Shown here one piece after another: positions 10,044-17,967 of a stretch of 64,000 nt of DNA; the stretch's first letter is position 1, and the number at the start of each line of letters is the position of its first letter. The position numbers were made by a program, and so were the translations under genes. Location: contig NZ_LFMD02000003.1 of NCBI RefSeq assembly GCF_015776785.2, positions 707,798 through 771,797 on the forward strand. The letters run 5' to 3'. The notes beneath the pieces are model-generated. The model was given only the letters and a program-made list of their open reading frames with translations. It was not told the DNA's origin and searched no databases. Origin of the DNA: Kitasatospora sp. SUK 42 (GTDB taxonomy: Bacteria > Actinomycetota > Actinomycetes > Streptomycetales > Streptomycetaceae).

Positions 10044-10742
10044 CTAGCCGATCAGCCACTGCTCCTCGGCGACGGCGCCCACCTCGGTGCAGGCGTCGGT
10101 GAGCACGTCCAGGACGCGCAGCGGGTCCGGCAGCGGCTGCTCGGGCCCGCGCAGCCACCGCACCTCGGAGCCGTCCGGGAGGGCGGCCGGCGGGAGCAGG
10201 GTGTACGAGCCGCGGCAGTGCCAGCGCAGGCCGGGGTGCTCGGACATGGTGTCCGGGGTGGAGTCGAGCGCGCTCGGCCACCACTCGTCCTCGTCCTGCG
10301 GGGTTCCGCGGGTGGCGGTGAAGAACAGGTAGCGGTCCTCGCCGACGGCGGCGACCGGGCCCTCGACGCCCAGTGCGGTCAACCGCTCCAGCGCCAGCCG
10401 TCCGGCCTCGGCCGGGACGTCCAGCACGTCGTGCACCCGGCCGGTGGCGGTGACGAAGTTGGCCTGCGGATCGCGGGAGAGCCAGCGGGAGAGCTGCTCG
10501 GGGTCGGTGGTGGCCTGGGTCTGCCAGGCGAAGGAGACCGGGTGCTGCGCCGGGGCCGGACAGGCCACCCGGTCGCAGGAACATCGGTAGCCGGCCGGAT
10601 GGGCGGCGGGCGCGAGCGGGAATCCGGCGCGCAGCGCGCCGAGCAGCTGATCCAGTCTGGCGGCCGGGTCCGCGTCCCCCGGGCGGGCCCGCTCTCGGTC
10701 ACGCTTCTGCCACCAGGTCGTCCACCTGCTGCCGGCTTCCAT
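10044..10742 (-). CDS. Bifunctional DNA primase/polymerase-like N-terminal domain protein
   Basis: 232 residues, ATG chosen because GGAAGGGG sits 6 bases upstream. The N-terminal half has the prim-pol pattern GFPLAPAAHPAGYRCSCDRVACPAPAQHP, followed by DPEQLSRWLSRDPQANFVTATGRVHDVLDVPAEAG, in which the DVLDVP acidic pair corresponds to the catalytic strand of AEP primases. The helicase part found in plasmid and phage versions is absent, and the protein stands alone between housekeeping genes. Stand-alone versions are common in streptomycetes and have no established role. Confidence 0.85.
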   Translation of the reverse strand: MEAGSRWTTWWQKRDRERARPGDADPAARLDQLLGALRAGFPLAPAAHPAGYRCSCDRVACPAPAQHPVSFAWQTQATTDPEQLSRWLSRDPQANFVTATGRVHDVLDVPAEAGRLALERLTALGVEGPVAAVGEDRYLFFTATRGTPQDEDEWWPSALDSTPDTMSEHPGLRWHCRGSYTLLPPAALPDGSEVRWLRGPEQPLPDPLRVLDVLTDACTEVGAVAEEQWLIG

Positions 10743-11189
10743 CGGGCCCCTTCCGCGCACTGCTGTGCCTGGTGCGACACAGCGTTCGACGTACCACTCC
10801 GACGCAACGCACAGCGCCCCCCGCTGCTTCCCGGGGCGGTGCTCGGCCCTGCTGTCCGCGCCCTGCCGGCCGCGGCCCGGGATCACCGGACGGCCGACGC
10901 CCGGGTCTCGGTACGCCCGGTCGCGGCAGCACGCTGTCCGCGCCGGTCAGGCCGGAGGGCGCGCCGATGCGCGCCTCGCCCGGCCCGTACGGGGCCCGCT
11001 GACCCGGGTGAACCCCGAGGGCGTAACAGGAAGGATAAGGGTGCGCGGGGCCCCTGAATGACCGGGGGCGGTGCCTCTCCGGTCACACTCCGGGCTCGCC
11101 GGTCACGCTCCGGGCGCTCCGCCCCCACCCTGCCGCCCACCCGGCCGCCCGCCCGGAGGGCCGCCCCGTGGAGGTGAGACCCTGGAGGG
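10743..11189. other. Intergenic region, no gene seen
   Basis: 447 bases between two divergent genes. Open frames here have no credible start or codon pattern. It contains a short direct repeat (CGGTCACnCTCCGGGC at about 11080 and 11100). The promoters of both flanking genes must lie here, but I cannot place clear -35/-10 boxes. Confidence 0.5.
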
Positions 11190-11408
11190 GTGAAGAGCGC
11201 GGACACCGAATTCGTCGGCGGCCCCCTGGACGGGAAGGTCCTCCCCATCCCGCTGGGGCCGATGCTCGGCGTGCCCAAGAAGTACAAGGTCCCGGTCCCC
11301 GCGCACGGCGACACTCCCGCGCGCACACTGGTGTACGTCCGGGCCAAGCAGGTGCGGGGGCTCAGCTGGTTCTGGCGCTACGAGTACGACGAGGCGGCCT
11401 CCGGCTGA
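11190..11408 (+). CDS. Small hypothetical protein
   Basis: 72 residues, GTG start within GAGGGGTG. The sequence starts MKSADTEFVGGPLDGKVLPIPLG and ends RGLSWFWRYEYDEAASG. The FVGGPLDGK opening followed by a YxYxY-rich C-terminus is a pattern I have seen in many unannotated streptomycete and phage proteins, without known function. No membrane segment. Confidence 0.75.
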   Translation: MKSADTEFVGGPLDGKVLPIPLGPMLGVPKKYKVPVPAHGDTPARTLVYVRAKQVRGLSWFWRYEYDEAASG

Positions 11409-11448
11409 CGGACCGCCCGCTCCCCCATCGCCTCCCCGGGAGGTCGGC

Positions 11449-11658
11449 ATGGCCAGGACGGTACGTCACCCCGCCCGGCACCACCGGGGCCTCGCGCAGG
11501 CGGCGGCGCGTCACAACCGGCAGATCGCCGGGGTGACCGAGGTGCTGCTGCTCGCGGTGGTCCTCTACACCGTGGTGATCGGCCCCAACGAGTGGCTCTG
11601 GGTCGGCTGGGCGGTGCTGCTGCTCGTCTGCGTGGCCCTGTTCGTGGTCCGCCCGTGA
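11449..11658 (+). CDS. Small two-helix membrane protein
   Basis: 69 residues. A basic, His/Arg-rich N-terminus (VRHPARHHRGL) is followed by two hydrophobic helices (about 28-45 and 48-66). A GGGAGG box lies 7 bases before the ATG. It follows the previous small gene by 40 bases and may share its transcript. Function unknown. Confidence 0.72.
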   Translation: MARTVRHPARHHRGLAQAAARHNRQIAGVTEVLLLAVVLYTVVIGPNEWLWVGWAVLLLVCVALFVVRP

Positions 11659-11736
11659 GCGGCGGCACCGCCCGCCGTGTCGGGGCCCGTCTCCGGACCC
11701 CCCGTCCCCCCGCTTCGGCCCCCGCCCCCGTAGCGG

Positions 11737-12417
11737 TCAGTCATCCTCGGCGAGGATCAGGTACAGCTTCTTGCGGGCCTCGGTCAGCACCGCCAGGCCC
11801 TTGGTGCGCTGGGCCTCGGTGCCCGTCCGCATGACCTGCTGGACGGCCTGTTCGACCGCCGCGAGCGCCTGGCCGACCTCCTGGACGGCCTCCCAGTCGA
11901 CCTCCCGGCCGGCCTCCGCCCACGGCTCCGCCGGTCCGGCCTCGGCCTCGGCGCGGCCCGCCTCGGTGAGCGAGACCAGCCGCTTGCCGCCGACCTCCTC
12001 CGCCGTGACCAGGCCCTCCTCCTCCAGCAGCTGGAGGTTGGGGTAGATCGAACCGGGACTGGGCCGCCAGGCCCCGCCGGTCCGCTCGGCGATCTCGGCG
12101 ATCATCTCGTAGCCGTGCATCGGCCGCTCCTTGAGCAGCGCCAGCAGCGAGGCCCGGACGTCCCCGCGCCGGGCCCGGCCGCCGCGCCGCCCGTGCGGGC
12201 CACCGCGCCGGCCGCCGTGCCCGCCGAAGCCGTGCCCGAACGGGCCGCCCATCGGCCGGCCGGGGCCTCCCCCGCCGAACGGCGGCGGACCGAAGCCGCC
12301 GAAGGCCTCCCGCCCCTCGAAGTCCTCCCCGGGCATCCCCCGGAACTCCGGGCCCGGCCCGCGGCGCCACCCACCGCCGCGCGGGCCCTCCCCGCGGAAT
12401 CGCGTTCCTGGGCGCAT
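11737..12417 (-). CDS. PadR family transcriptional regulator with Gly/Arg-rich N-terminal extension
   Basis: 226 residues. The ATG at 12417 has GAGGAGG 8 bases upstream; the GTG before it lies inside that ribosome site and is rejected. Residues ~1-85 are Gly/Pro/Arg/His-rich and disordered. Residues ~86-165 are the PadR winged helix (LLALLKERPMHGYEMIAEI, GSIYPNLQLLEEEGLV). The C-terminus is a helix for dimerisation. The promoter region carries a perfect inverted repeat (12453-12476), so autoregulation is likely. Ligand and other targets unknown. Confidence 0.92.
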   Translation of the reverse strand: MRPGTRFRGEGPRGGGWRRGPGPEFRGMPGEDFEGREAFGGFGPPPFGGGGPGRPMGGPFGHGFGGHGGRRGGPHGRRGGRARRGDVRASLLALLKERPMHGYEMIAEIAERTGGAWRPSPGSIYPNLQLLEEEGLVTAEEVGGKRLVSLTEAGRAEAEAGPAEPWAEAGREVDWEAVQEVGQALAAVEQAVQQVMRTGTEAQRTKGLAVLTEARKKLYLILAEDD

Positions 12418-12446
12418 CGCGCCCACCTCCTCTGAGGTTCCGAATG

Positions 12447-12495
12447 GTTCGACGAGACAGTCGAGTCACTGTCTCGATAGTTCGACGATATATCG
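12447..12495. promoter_or_regulatory. Putative PadR operator region
   Basis: A perfect 9-bp inverted repeat CGAGACAGT (12453-12461) and ACTGTCTCG (12468-12476) with a 6-base spacer is flanked by two direct copies of GTTCGACGA (12447-12455 and 12480-12488) and followed by the palindrome CGATATATCG (12486-12495). It starts 30 bases upstream of the PadR gene in an unusually AT-rich patch, so it is probably the autoregulatory operator and promoter. Confidence 0.7.
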
Positions 12496-12601
12496 GCGAC
12501 TGTCGCCCGTCAACGGATGGCGACACCCGCGACAGCCCCCTCCCGACACGACCCGCCACCGCGCCCGGCGCGGCCGCCGCCCAGCCGATACGGTGGCGGG
12601 C

Positions 12602-13000
12602 ATGGCCGGTGAACGAGACCTTGCGACCCTGCTGCACGGGATGCGCCCGCAGCTCAACCCGGGGCGGTACGTGTACTGCACCCTCCCCGCGAAGGTGCCC
12701 GCCGGCATGCGGCCGGTGGTGACCGTCGCCGAACCCGAGGGGGTGACGGTGGTGGTCGCCCAGGAGGAGGCGGACGCGCTCGGGCTGCGCTACGAGTACG
12801 TGGCGGCCTGGATCACCCTGCAGATCCACTCGGCGCTGGAGGCCGTGGGACTGACCGCGGCCGTCGCCGGGCGGCTCGCCGAGGAGGGCATCAGCTGCAA
12901 CGTCGTGGCCGGCTTCCACCACGACCACCTGTTCGTCGCCGCCGACGACGCCGACCGCGCCGTCCGGGCCCTGGAGGAACTCTCCGCCCGCTCCGCCTGA
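12602..13000 (+). CDS. ACT-domain protein (DUF2241-like)
   Basis: 132 residues, ATG start. The pattern MRPQLNPGRYVYCTLP, then VVVAQEEADALGLRYEYVAAWITLQIHSALEAVGLTAAVAGRLAEEGISCNVVAGFHHDHLFV, matches the ACT_7/DUF2241 family, in which two ACT-like halves may bind an amino acid or similar ligand. No catalytic domain is attached. It is divergent from the PadR gene, and the putative operator lies between the two, so it may be a PadR target (inference). Confidence 0.88.
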   Translation: MAGERDLATLLHGMRPQLNPGRYVYCTLPAKVPAGMRPVVTVAEPEGVTVVVAQEEADALGLRYEYVAAWITLQIHSALEAVGLTAAVAGRLAEEGISCNVVAGFHHDHLFVAADDADRAVRALEELSARSA

Positions 13001-13092
13001 CGGTCCCGCCCGGTGGCCGCCCCCGGCCGCCCCTTCGACACTGGAGACAGCCGCCCCGTCCGGGGCGGCCCCACCTGAAGGGGACGACCGCC

Positions 13093-13350
13093 ATGGCCAC
13101 CTGCGTCACCTGCGGAAACGACTACTGGCTCGCCTTCGAGATCAAGACGGTCACCGGCGACACCTACACCTTCGACAGCTTCGAATGCGCGATGGAGAAG
13201 CTCGCCCCCCGCTGCGAACACTGCAACGTCCGCATCGTCGGCCACGGCGTCGAAGTCGCCGGCATGTTCTTCTGCTGCGCCAACTGCGCCCGCGTCAACG
13301 GCGGCCTCGGCGACCAGATCCGCGACGCCGTGGGCGCCCACCCGGCCTGA
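13093..13350 (+). CDS. Small zinc-finger-like protein
   Basis: 85 residues with three CxxC-type pairs: CVTCGNDY, CEHCNVRI and CCANCARV. This suggests one or two structural zinc sites. GAAGGGGAC lies just upstream of the ATG. The family is conserved in streptomycetes as an unnamed 'metal-binding' protein; I assign no function. The stop is 22 bases before the 3' end of rnpB on the other strand. Confidence 0.82.
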   Translation: MATCVTCGNDYWLAFEIKTVTGDTYTFDSFECAMEKLAPRCEHCNVRIVGHGVEVAGMFFCCANCARVNGGLGDQIRDAVGAHPA

Positions 13351-13371
13351 CCGGCCGGGGAAGTGAAGGGG

Positions 13372-13775
13372 GCGGAAGAGTCGGCCTGTACGCCGGGTTC
13401 TGTCTCCCGGGTTGCTTGCGCGGCCCGGGGAGGCGGCCATCCATCTAGGGCTGCCGTTGCCGACAGCCTCGTGCGGTCCACCCGCGGACTCGGGCGAGCA
13501 GCCTTCAAACGTCCGCGCACGGTGCCCGAGGGCACCGATCTTGACCTTGCTCCAGGTGGGGTTTACCTAGCCGGCCGGGTCACCCCGGTCGCTGGTGGTC
13601 TCTTACACCACCGTTTCACCCTTACCCACGCGCCGAAGCGGTGGGCGGTCTGTTTTCTGTGGCACTGTCCCGCGGGTCACCCCGGGTGGGCGTTACCCAC
13701 CACCCTGCTCTGTGGAGCCCGGACGTTCCTCGGCGGGTCTGGGACCCGTCGCGACCGCCCGGCCGGCTCTTCCGC
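13372..13775 (-). ncRNA. rnpB: RNase P RNA (M1 RNA)
   Basis: Read on the minus strand, the sequence shows the bacterial type A RNase P RNA core: GAGGAACGTCCGGGCTCC near the 5' end, ACAGAAA, GGTAAACCCC, and the GACAGAACCCGGCGTACAGGCC 3' conserved region (in pieces of these). The 9 terminal bases at each end pair with each other (GCGGAAGAG and CTCTTCCGC), giving helix P1 and the 404-nt boundaries. It is the catalytic RNA of tRNA 5' maturation. Its 5' end is only 8 bases past the stop codon of the upstream MFS gene, so its promoter must lie inside that coding sequence. Confidence 0.96.
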
Positions 13776-13783
13776 CGTAATGG

Positions 13784-15271
13784 TCATGGTAGCCGCTCGG
13801 GCGGGGCCTCCCGTACACCGGACCGGGCGGTGGGCGGCTCGGAGCCGAGCCGGGCGGCCACCCGGGCGGCGGTCGAGGTGGCCCAGGCGGTGGTGGTGAG
13901 CAGGCCGAGGGAGAGGACGGCGCCGCCGAGGCCGACCAGGATCCACCAGCCGGCGTGGCTGGCCGGGGCGAATCCGGTGGCGACCGGGCCGACCACGGCC
14001 GAAGTGACGACCGTACCGATCACCGCCACGCCCAGCGACTGGCCGACCTGGCGGCTGGTCGAGGCGACGGCGGCCGCCACGCCCGCCTGGGTGCGCGGCA
14101 TGCCGGAGACGGCCGCGTTGGTGATCGGCGCGTTGACCATGCCGAAGCCGAAGCCGAACAGCGCGTACGCGGCCAGCAGCAGCGCCGCCGGGGAGTCCGC
14201 GGTGAGCCGGGTCAGCAGCAGGCCGCTCGCGGCCAGGCTCAGCCCGGCGGCGACCAGCGGCAGGCGCGGGCCCGTACTGCCGACGATCCGTCCGGACAGC
14301 GGCGCGCAGACCAGCATCAGCCCGGCCATCGGCAACGTCCACAGGCCCGCCTCGATGGGGCTGTAGTGCCGGACGTCCTGCAGGTAGAGGGTGTTGAGGA
14401 AGAGGAAGCCGCCGAGCGCGGCGAAGGCGCAGACCGCGGTGACGGTGGCACCGGTGAACGGGGCGCTGGCGAAGAACCGCGGGTCCACCAGCGGCTCGGC
14501 CACCCGGCGCTCCCAGATCGGGAAGGCGATCAGCGCGGCCACGGCGGTCGAGGCGAGGGTGAGGATCAGCGGGGAGGTCCAGCCGTTGCCCGGGCCCTCG
14601 ATGATCGCGGCGGTGCCGCAGCCGAGCAGCACGACCATCAGCAGCTGCCCCACCGGGTCCAGTCGGCGCGGGCGCGGCGCGCGCGACTCCGGGACGTAAC
14701 GGGCGGTCAGCAGTATCGCCAGCAGGGCGATCGGAACGTTGATCAGGAAGATCGACGGCCAGCCGGCGCCGTCCACCAGGAAGCCGCCGAGCAGCGGGCC
14801 GAGTGCCATCGAGATGCCCACCACGCCGCCCCAGACGCCGATCGCCTGGGCCCGTTCCTTCGGGTCGGTGAAGGTGTTGGTGATGATCGACATCGCCACC
14901 GGGTTGAGCATCGAACCGCCCACCGCCTGCAGTGCCCGGAACACCACCAGCCACTCCAGGTTCGGCGCCAGGCTGCACAGCAGCGAGCCGAGCGCGAAGC
15001 AGGTCAGTCCGATCTGGAACACCCGGCGGCGGCCGAAGCGGTCGGCCACCGAGCCGAACAGCATCAGCAGCGAGGCCAGCACCAGGGTGTAGGCGTCGAT
15101 GATCCACTGGAGGCCGGAGGCCGGGGCGTCCAGGTCGCGCTGGATCACCGGCAGGGCGATGTTCACCACGGTGTTGTCCAGGCCGACGATGAACAGGCTC
15201 AGACAGCAGATCGCGAGGACGAGCAGGCGGCGGCGCCGCCCGGGGGTGAGGGTGGGGGTGGCATCGGGCAC
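13784..15271 (-). CDS. MFS drug transporter, DHA2 family (14 helices)
   Basis: 495 residues. About 14 hydrophobic segments. It carries motif C-like LDNTVVNIALPVIQRDL in helix 1, the MFS loop GSVADRFGRRR, and GVWGGVVGISMALGPLLGG in helix 5, all typical of EmrB/QacA-type multidrug pumps. The tail is soluble. The gene ends 8 bases before rnpB on the same strand. Two direct repeats upstream (15382 and 15403) may be its operator. Confidence 0.93.
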   Translation of the reverse strand: MPDATPTLTPGRRRRLLVLAICCLSLFIVGLDNTVVNIALPVIQRDLDAPASGLQWIIDAYTLVLASLLMLFGSVADRFGRRRVFQIGLTCFALGSLLCSLAPNLEWLVVFRALQAVGGSMLNPVAMSIITNTFTDPKERAQAIGVWGGVVGISMALGPLLGGFLVDGAGWPSIFLINVPIALLAILLTARYVPESRAPRPRRLDPVGQLLMVVLLGCGTAAIIEGPGNGWTSPLILTLASTAVAALIAFPIWERRVAEPLVDPRFFASAPFTGATVTAVCAFAALGGFLFLNTLYLQDVRHYSPIEAGLWTLPMAGLMLVCAPLSGRIVGSTGPRLPLVAAGLSLAASGLLLTRLTADSPAALLLAAYALFGFGFGMVNAPITNAAVSGMPRTQAGVAAAVASTSRQVGQSLGVAVIGTVVTSAVVGPVATGFAPASHAGWWILVGLGGAVLSLGLLTTTAWATSTAARVAARLGSEPPTARSGVREAPPERLP

Positions 15272-15381
15272 GGACAGATCCTCCCATTCCGGGAAGGGGC
15301 GCGGACGGGCGGCGCCGCCCGTCCGGGTGCCCCCGGTACTCAGACGGCGGCACGCCGGCGCCCCGGGCCTCGCCGCTCACC

Positions 15382-15414
15382 GTAGTGGTGAACACCGGAA
15401 CGGTAGTGGTGAAC
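15382..15414. promoter_or_regulatory. Direct-repeat putative operator
   Basis: GTAGTGGTGAAC occurs at 15382-15393 and again at 15403-15414, exactly 21 bases (two helical turns) apart, with similar flanks (C and GCCG/ACCG). It lies between the divergent DHA2 pump and a small membrane protein gene. Confidence 0.5.
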
Positions 15415-15511
15415 GCCGCAACGGCCCACCGGATTGCCGCGGCCTCCGGGGCGCGGTGTAAGCACTCGTACGGTGGGGAGCGAGTGATCGTTGACGAAGG
15501 GGGTTCGGGCG

Positions 15512-15961
15512 ATGGGCGGGATCAGGACGACCGGGGCGGCGGTGTCGGCGACGCTGGCGGCGGTGGGGGCGCTGCACGCGGTGTGGGCGGTGACGCTGTG
15601 GCCGCTGCGGACACCGGAGGAGTTCGCGGACACCGTGGTGGGGGCCGGCGAGGGGGTGCCCCGGGCGTCGGCCTGCGTCGCGGTGGCGGGGCTGCTGGGG
15701 ACGGCCGCGTACCTGGTGGGGGCGGAGGCCGGGGTGCTGCCGGGGGTGGGCCCGCGGGTGTTGCGGCGGGCCGGGGTGCGGACGGTGGCCGCGGTGATGC
15801 TGGCGCGCGGGCTCGGCGGACCGGTGCTGTTCGGACGGGTGAGCGAGCGCTCGGACCGGTTCCGGCGGCTGAACGTGCGGTACTACTCGCCGCTCTGTAC
15901 GGCCCTGGGCGCCGGGGCGGCCGTGGTCGCGGGGGCGGGGGCCGGGCGGCGGCCGCAGTAG
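15512..15961 (+). CDS. DUF3995-like membrane protein
   Basis: 149 residues with about four hydrophobic helices. I chose the ATG after GAAGGGGG (8-base spacing) instead of the TTG 21 bases upstream. The sequence VGALHAVWAVTLWPLRTPEEFADTVVG and the later RYYSPLCTALG fit the DUF3995 group of small membrane proteins. Function unknown. Confidence 0.8.
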   Translation: MGGIRTTGAAVSATLAAVGALHAVWAVTLWPLRTPEEFADTVVGAGEGVPRASACVAVAGLLGTAAYLVGAEAGVLPGVGPRVLRRAGVRTVAAVMLARGLGGPVLFGRVSERSDRFRRLNVRYYSPLCTALGAGAAVVAGAGAGRRPQ

Positions 15962-16004
15962 GGTTGCGGGGTTCGTCCGCCACGAAGTGTTGAAGGAGTC
16001 CGCT

Positions 16005-16790
16005 GTGCTGGTGCTGTTGCCGCCGTCGGAGGGCAAGGCCGCGTCCGGGGACGGCGCGCCGGTCGCGCTGGAGCGGCTGTCGCTGCCCGGGCTGACGGCG
16101 GCCCGCGGGGCGGTGCTGGAGGCGCTGGTCGGGCTCTGCCGGGGCGACGAGGACTCCGCCGCCGAGGTGCTCGGGCTGACTCCCGGTCTGCGGGGCGAGA
16201 TCGCCAAGAACGCCGGCCTGCTCACCGCCGGGGCCCGCCCGGCGGCCGAGGTGTACACCGGGGTCCTGTTCGACAACCTGGGCCTGGCCACCCTGGACGC
16301 CGCCGCGTACGGCCGGGCCGAGCGCTCGCTGCTGGTGTTCTCCGGCCTGTGGGGCGCGGTGCGGGTCTCCGACCGGATCCCGTCCTACCGCTGCTCGATG
16401 GGTGTGAAACTCCCCGGCCCGGGGGCGCTCGGAGCGTACTGGCGGAGCGCGATGGCCGGAGTGCTTCCCGAGGTGGCGGACGGGCTGGTGCTGGACCTGC
16501 GCAGCTCCGCGTACGCGGCGGCCTGGAAGCCGGCTGGTGAGGTGGCCTCCCGTACCGCGACCGTCCGGGTGCTCCAGGAGCGGAACGGCAAGCGCACGGT
16601 GGTCAGCCACTTCAACAAGGCGACCAAGGGCCGGATCGTCCGGGACCTGCTGGTCACGGGCGCCGAGCCGAAGACGCCGGGCGAGCTGATGGACGCGCTG
16701 CTGGAGCTGGGCCACCGGGTCGAGCTGGCGGCGGAGGGCACGGCGCGCAAGCCGTGGCAGCTGGACGTGGTGGTCACCGAGGTGCACTGA
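16005..16790 (+). CDS. yaaA: Peroxide stress protein YaaA (UPF0246)
   Basis: 261 residues. It begins VLVLLPPSEGK, the family signature, and contains YTGVLFDNLGLATLD and FSGLWGAVRVSDRIPSYRCSMG, both YaaA hallmarks. GTG start chosen because AAGGAG lies 7 bases upstream. In E. coli YaaA lowers free iron and protects DNA under peroxide stress, and binds DNA; the role in actinomycetes is inferred by family only. Confidence 0.95.
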   Translation: MLVLLPPSEGKAASGDGAPVALERLSLPGLTAARGAVLEALVGLCRGDEDSAAEVLGLTPGLRGEIAKNAGLLTAGARPAAEVYTGVLFDNLGLATLDAAAYGRAERSLLVFSGLWGAVRVSDRIPSYRCSMGVKLPGPGALGAYWRSAMAGVLPEVADGLVLDLRSSAYAAAWKPAGEVASRTATVRVLQERNGKRTVVSHFNKATKGRIVRDLLVTGAEPKTPGELMDALLELGHRVELAAEGTARKPWQLDVVVTEVH

Positions 16791-16832
16791 GGTGCACCGA
16801 GGCGCGCTGAGCACCCCGGTGACGGACGCGTC

Positions 16833-17963
16833 CTACCGCAGGTGCGAGGTGTCGTTGAGCAGCCGCAGCGAGGCGTTGCCGTCCGCGTAGTACTGGACGG
16901 CGCAGATCGAGGCGGCGGACAGCTCCATCCGGTACATCGAGTCCGGCGGGGCGCCGAGCGCGAGGCGGACCAGCGTCTTGATCGGGCTGACGTGCGAGAC
17001 CACCAGCACGGTCTGCCCCGGGTACCGGGCGGTGATCCGGTCCCGGGCCGCGCCGACCCGGTGGGTGAGGGTGGTGAAGCTCTCGCCGCTGCCGGTCGGC
17101 CTGGCCTTGGCGGAGCCCAGCCAGGCCGACAGGTCGTCCGGGTAGCGCTGCTGCACCTCGGCGAAGGTCAGGCCCTCCCAGTCGCCGAAGTCGACCTCGC
17201 GCAGCCCGTCCTCGTACCGGACCTCCAGGCCGAGCCGGGCGGCGACGGTCTCGGCGGTCTGCCGGGTGCGGGCCATCGGGGAGGCCACGACCGCCTGGAC
17301 GCTGCCGCGCGCGGCCAGCGCCTCGGCGGCCCGTTCGGCCTGCCAGCGGCCCCTGTCGGACAGCTCGGGGTCGGTGCCGCCGCTGCCGGAGAAGCGCTTC
17401 TCCGGGGTGAGCGGGGTCTCGCCGTGGCGCAGCAGGACGAAGGTGGTCGGGGAGCCGAGGTCGGCGGGGGCGGCCCAGCCGGCCTTGGGGGCGGGGGTCT
17501 TCAGCGGCGGCTCGTCCGCGACGGCCTTCGGCCGGGGCTCCCACTGGCGGCCCGCCTGGCCGGCGTCCATCGCCTCGTTGGCCAGCCGGTCGGCGTCCTT
17601 GTTCCGCTCACGCGGGATCCAGGTGTAGCTGACCTGGCCGCGCGGGAAGAGCGTGCGCGCCTCGGCAGCGAGCGGCTGCATGTCCGGGTGCTTGATCCTC
17701 CAGCGCCCGGACATCTGCTCGACGACCAGCTTGGAGTCCATCCGGACGTCCACCGAGGCGTCCGGGTCGAGCTCGCGGGCCGCCCTGAGGCCGGCGATCA
17801 GGCCCCGGTACTCGGCCACGTTGTTGGTGGCGTGGCCGATGAATTCGGCGGCCTCCGCGACGAGCTGCCCGGTGTCGCCGTCACGGACCACCGCGCCGTA
17901 GCCGGCCGGCCCCGGGTTGCCCCGGGACCCGCCGTCCGCCTCGACGATGAAGCGCGCCGCCAC
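16833..17963 (-). CDS. Bifunctional RNase H / acid phosphatase (histidine phosphatase)
   Basis: 376 residues. Residues ~1-135 are an RNase HI fold with the catalytic acids in FIVEADGGSRGN, NNVAEYRGL, VRMDSKLVVE and NKDADRLANEAMD. A linker follows, and then from ~170 a histidine phosphatase domain with the RHG motif LLRHGET and the second histidine in VVSHVSPIK. The fusion is typical of actinobacteria (Rv2228c type), where the second part resembles alpha-ribazole phosphatase (CobC). The start lies 4 bases after the stop of the zinc-ribbon gene, so it is the last gene of a three-gene operon. Confidence 0.96.
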   Translation of the reverse strand: MAARFIVEADGGSRGNPGPAGYGAVVRDGDTGQLVAEAAEFIGHATNNVAEYRGLIAGLRAARELDPDASVDVRMDSKLVVEQMSGRWRIKHPDMQPLAAEARTLFPRGQVSYTWIPRERNKDADRLANEAMDAGQAGRQWEPRPKAVADEPPLKTPAPKAGWAAPADLGSPTTFVLLRHGETPLTPEKRFSGSGGTDPELSDRGRWQAERAAEALAARGSVQAVVASPMARTRQTAETVAARLGLEVRYEDGLREVDFGDWEGLTFAEVQQRYPDDLSAWLGSAKARPTGSGESFTTLTHRVGAARDRITARYPGQTVLVVSHVSPIKTLVRLALGAPPDSMYRMELSAASICAVQYYADGNASLRLLNDTSHLR

Positions 17964-17967
17964 CGGC

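Noticed and set aside
16784..16806. GAGGTGCAC repeats between yaaA and the RNase H gene as a terminator
   Set aside because: Repeats are direct and no stable stem with a loop can be drawn.
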